A DNA stretch of 32,974 nt from a bacterium. Lineage in GTDB: Bacteria; Bacteroidota; Ignavibacteria; Kapaibacteriales; UBA2268. The notes under the pieces were generated by a model. It was not told the DNA's origin. It worked only from the letters and a program-made list of their open reading frames with translations, and did no database searches. Location of the stretch: contig JAUHXN010000001.1 of NCBI GenBank assembly GCA_030426865.1, positions 1 through 32,974 on the forward strand, given 5' to 3'. The position numbers were made by a program, and so were the translations under genes. Of this stretch, positions 31,449-32,974 are shown piece after piece; position 1 is the first letter of the stretch, and every line of letters starts with the position of its first letter.

Positions 31449-32642
31449 GTGGATTTATTCGAAAAAGCATATCATTTTCATGTGGCGGATGAAGCAAAAG
31501 AAAAGGGTATTTATCCTTACTTTAGAGCTGTAGAAGAGAATGAAGGTCCAGTTGTTAGTATGGAAGGTCGTAAAGTTATTATGGCAGGTTCCAACAATTA
31601 CCTCGGACTAACTGCGCACCCTGAAGTTAGGGAAGCAGCTATAAAAGCAATAGAAAAATATGGTACTGGTTGTTCGGGTTCTAGATACTTGACAGGTACT
31701 CTTGATTTACATATTGAGTTAGAACATAGATTAGCGAAATACTTAGGTTTTGAAGAAGTATTACTATTTAGTACTGGTTACCAAACAGGTATTGGTACTA
31801 TCTCTGCCCTACCTACTAAAGGCGAATATATCATAATGGACAAGGAAAATCATGCTTGTCTTATTAATGGTGCTATGATGGCAAAAGGTGCTTTCGTTGA
31901 TTTAGTGCGTTACAAGCACAATGACATGAATGACCTAGAAAGAGTATTAAGCAATTTGCCGCTAGATGCTGGTAAATTATTGGTTACAGATGGAGTTTTC
32001 TCTGTTACTGGTGAGCTAGTAAAGTTGCCTGAATTATTGGAATTAGCTAAGAAATATAATGCTAGAGTATTAGTTGATGATGCTCACGCTACTGGTGTAG
32101 TTGGTGATGGTGGTCGTGGTACTGCTAGTCACTACGGATTAGTAGAAGAGACTGATATGATAATGGGAACTTTCTCTAAGACATTTGCTTCACTAGGTGG
32201 ATTCGTAGCTGGACCGAGTAAGGTAATAGATTTTGTCAAACATACTTCTCCAGCACTTATATTTAGTGCTAGTCCTACTCCTTCCTCTTGTGCTGCTACA
32301 TTAGCTGCGCTTGATGTATTGGAAAGAGAGCCAGAGAGAGTAACTAAACTAAAAGAAAATGCAGACTATATGCGTGCTGGATTCCATGAACTTGGTTTCG
32401 AAGTAATAGATAGTTTAACTGCTATTGTCCCTGTTATCGTAGGCGATGTCGAAAAAGCATTGATGATGTGGAGAAGACTATATGACGCAGGTGTATTCGT
32501 TAATGCGTTTATACCTCCTGGAGTACCTCCTACTATGAGTATGATGCGTACTAGCTATATGGCAACTCACGAAAAACAACACTTAGATAAAATCCTAGAA
32601 GTGTTCGGTGAAGTCGGAAAAGAATTTGGGTTAGTTAAGTAA
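31449..32642 (+). CDS. spt: Serine palmitoyltransferase, alpha-oxoamine synthase family
   Basis: A 397-residue PLP enzyme of fold type I. It condenses L-serine with a long acyl-CoA to 3-ketosphinganine, the first step of sphingolipid synthesis. The PLP lysine is Lys244 in GTFSKTFASLGGFVAG, and other cofactor contacts are in VDDAHATGVVGDGGRG. The N-terminus AKEKGIYPYFRAVEENEGP, with VSMEGRKVIMAGSNNYLG after it, is that of Bacteroides and Sphingobacterium palmitoyltransferases, rather than of glycine C-acetyltransferase (Kbl) or 8-amino-7-oxononanoate synthase (BioF), the main alternatives. The start is GTG, preceded by AGGAAAAGAGG as ribosome binding site. Confidence 0.85.
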   Translation: MDLFEKAYHFHVADEAKEKGIYPYFRAVEENEGPVVSMEGRKVIMAGSNNYLGLTAHPEVREAAIKAIEKYGTGCSGSRYLTGTLDLHIELEHRLAKYLGFEEVLLFSTGYQTGIGTISALPTKGEYIIMDKENHACLINGAMMAKGAFVDLVRYKHNDMNDLERVLSNLPLDAGKLLVTDGVFSVTGELVKLPELLELAKKYNARVLVDDAHATGVVGDGGRGTASHYGLVEETDMIMGTFSKTFASLGGFVAGPSKVIDFVKHTSPALIFSASPTPSSCAATLAALDVLEREPERVTKLKENADYMRAGFHELGFEVIDSLTAIVPVIVGDVEKALMMWRRLYDAGVFVNAFIPPGVPPTMSMMRTSYMATHEKQHLDKILEVFGEVGKEFGLVK

Positions 32643-32669
32643 AACTAAAAACTTAGAATGAATATGAAT

Positions 32670-32707
32670 AAAGCAGAGTCCCGCAATGGTATTCTGCTTT
32701 TTTTTTA
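32670..32707 (+). terminator. Rho-independent terminator after the SPT gene
   Basis: An 8-bp stem, AAAGCAGA (32670-32677) with TCTGCTTT (32693-32700), a 15-base loop, and a long T-run to 32707. It lies 27 bp after the stop. Confidence 0.85.
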
Positions 32708-32819
32708 TCGACTTTTGTTTTTTAAATAAATGAAATAATAAATACATTTTTCTCTTATTTTACTAAATTATTGTTATCTAAATCGTCAATAACTATATAA
32801 CAGTTTACAAGTGGACATA

Positions 32820-32974
32820 ATGATAAAAAAAATAATCTTTACAATAATGCTGATTACGTTGATTTCTTGTGGGAAAGAAGAAGAATCTGTAAAGCCAGTA
32901 GTTCAAAATCTAACTGAGTCAGTTTATGCCTCAGTAACAGTTCAACCAGAAGAGCTTTACGATGTGTATGCTTC
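32820..32974 (+). CDS. Efflux RND periplasmic adaptor, 5' part only
   Basis: An open frame from ATG at 32820 to the window edge (51 complete codons). It starts with a lipoprotein signal, MIKKIIFTIMLITLISCGKE (lipobox LISC, Cys17). The mature start then reads LTESVYASVTVQPEELYDVY. That pattern, (I/L)TEaVYASGxVxPxxxYxVYA, is the usual beginning of HlyD/AcrA-type membrane fusion proteins of RND efflux systems in Bacteroidota. The adaptor would link inner-membrane pump and outer-membrane channel. The domains after it lie outside the window. Confidence 0.65.
   Translation, partial: MIKKIIFTIMLITLISCGKEEESVKPVVQNLTESVYASVTVQPEELYDVYA

Noticed and set aside
1..32974. tRNA, rRNA or CRISPR array
   Set aside because: No cloverleaf-like sequence ending, rRNA signature or regularly spaced short repeats were seen on reading both strands; the repeats present are single pairs.

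Overview
The window comes from an AT-rich bacterium of the Bacteroidota-Chlorobiota-Ignavibacteria/Kapabacteria side of the tree. Four secreted proteins end in type IX secretion (T9SS) C-terminal sorting domains, MurE carries the DNPR motif of meso-diaminopimelate-adding enzymes, several lipoproteins carry a short lipobox, there is a Bacteroides-type serine palmitoyltransferase, and Shine-Dalgarno sequences are mostly weak. I cannot name a genus.

Layout. 1-142: two intergenic hairpin repeats. 143-1753 (-): a DAO-family FAD oxidoreductase abutting a small secreted NTR/TIMP-like protein. 1807-3120 (+): a membrane protein with three winged-helix-like modules. 3125-5189: an insert of about 2 kb bounded by an 84-bp direct repeat of that gene's 3' end. 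It carries a gene with cassette-like inverted ends and a second gene that seems to have lost its start codon. 5195-6115 (-): a TPR protein. 6326-8365 (+): PaaZ. 8511-12026 (-): a TTG-start membrane protein, a T9SS propeller-like protein, MscL and a lipoprotein. 12176-14228 (+): serS and rpiB, separated by a 358-bp AT-rich gap. 14335-21504 (-): two large T9SS cargo proteins, one with three tandem caspase-like domains. 21680-23137 (+): murE. 23153-25215 (-): a cupin and a GT-C-like membrane protein. 25407-27274 (+): a small T9SS protein and two tandem paralogous lipoproteins. 27282-31039 (-): a histidine-box hydroxylase, MoxR ATPase, a non-catalytic M16 peptidase and a NudL-type Nudix hydrolase. 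31044-32642 (+): an alkyltransferase-like protein and serine palmitoyltransferase. 32820-end (+): the start of an efflux adaptor lipoprotein.

How the genes relate. Housekeeping functions (serS, rpiB, murE, mscL, nudL, atl) alternate with lineage-specific secreted proteins. The palmitoyltransferase and the hydroxylase point to sphingolipid synthesis. The four T9SS cargo genes occur without any T9SS machinery here. The most striking item is the 1451-residue secreted protein with three complete His/Cys caspase-like domains. Each is followed by an acidic EF-hand-like loop, and near the C-terminus there is a ZU5-like segment with an HFS tripeptide. The second is the 84-bp-repeat-bounded insert, which looks like a remnant of mobile gene cassettes.
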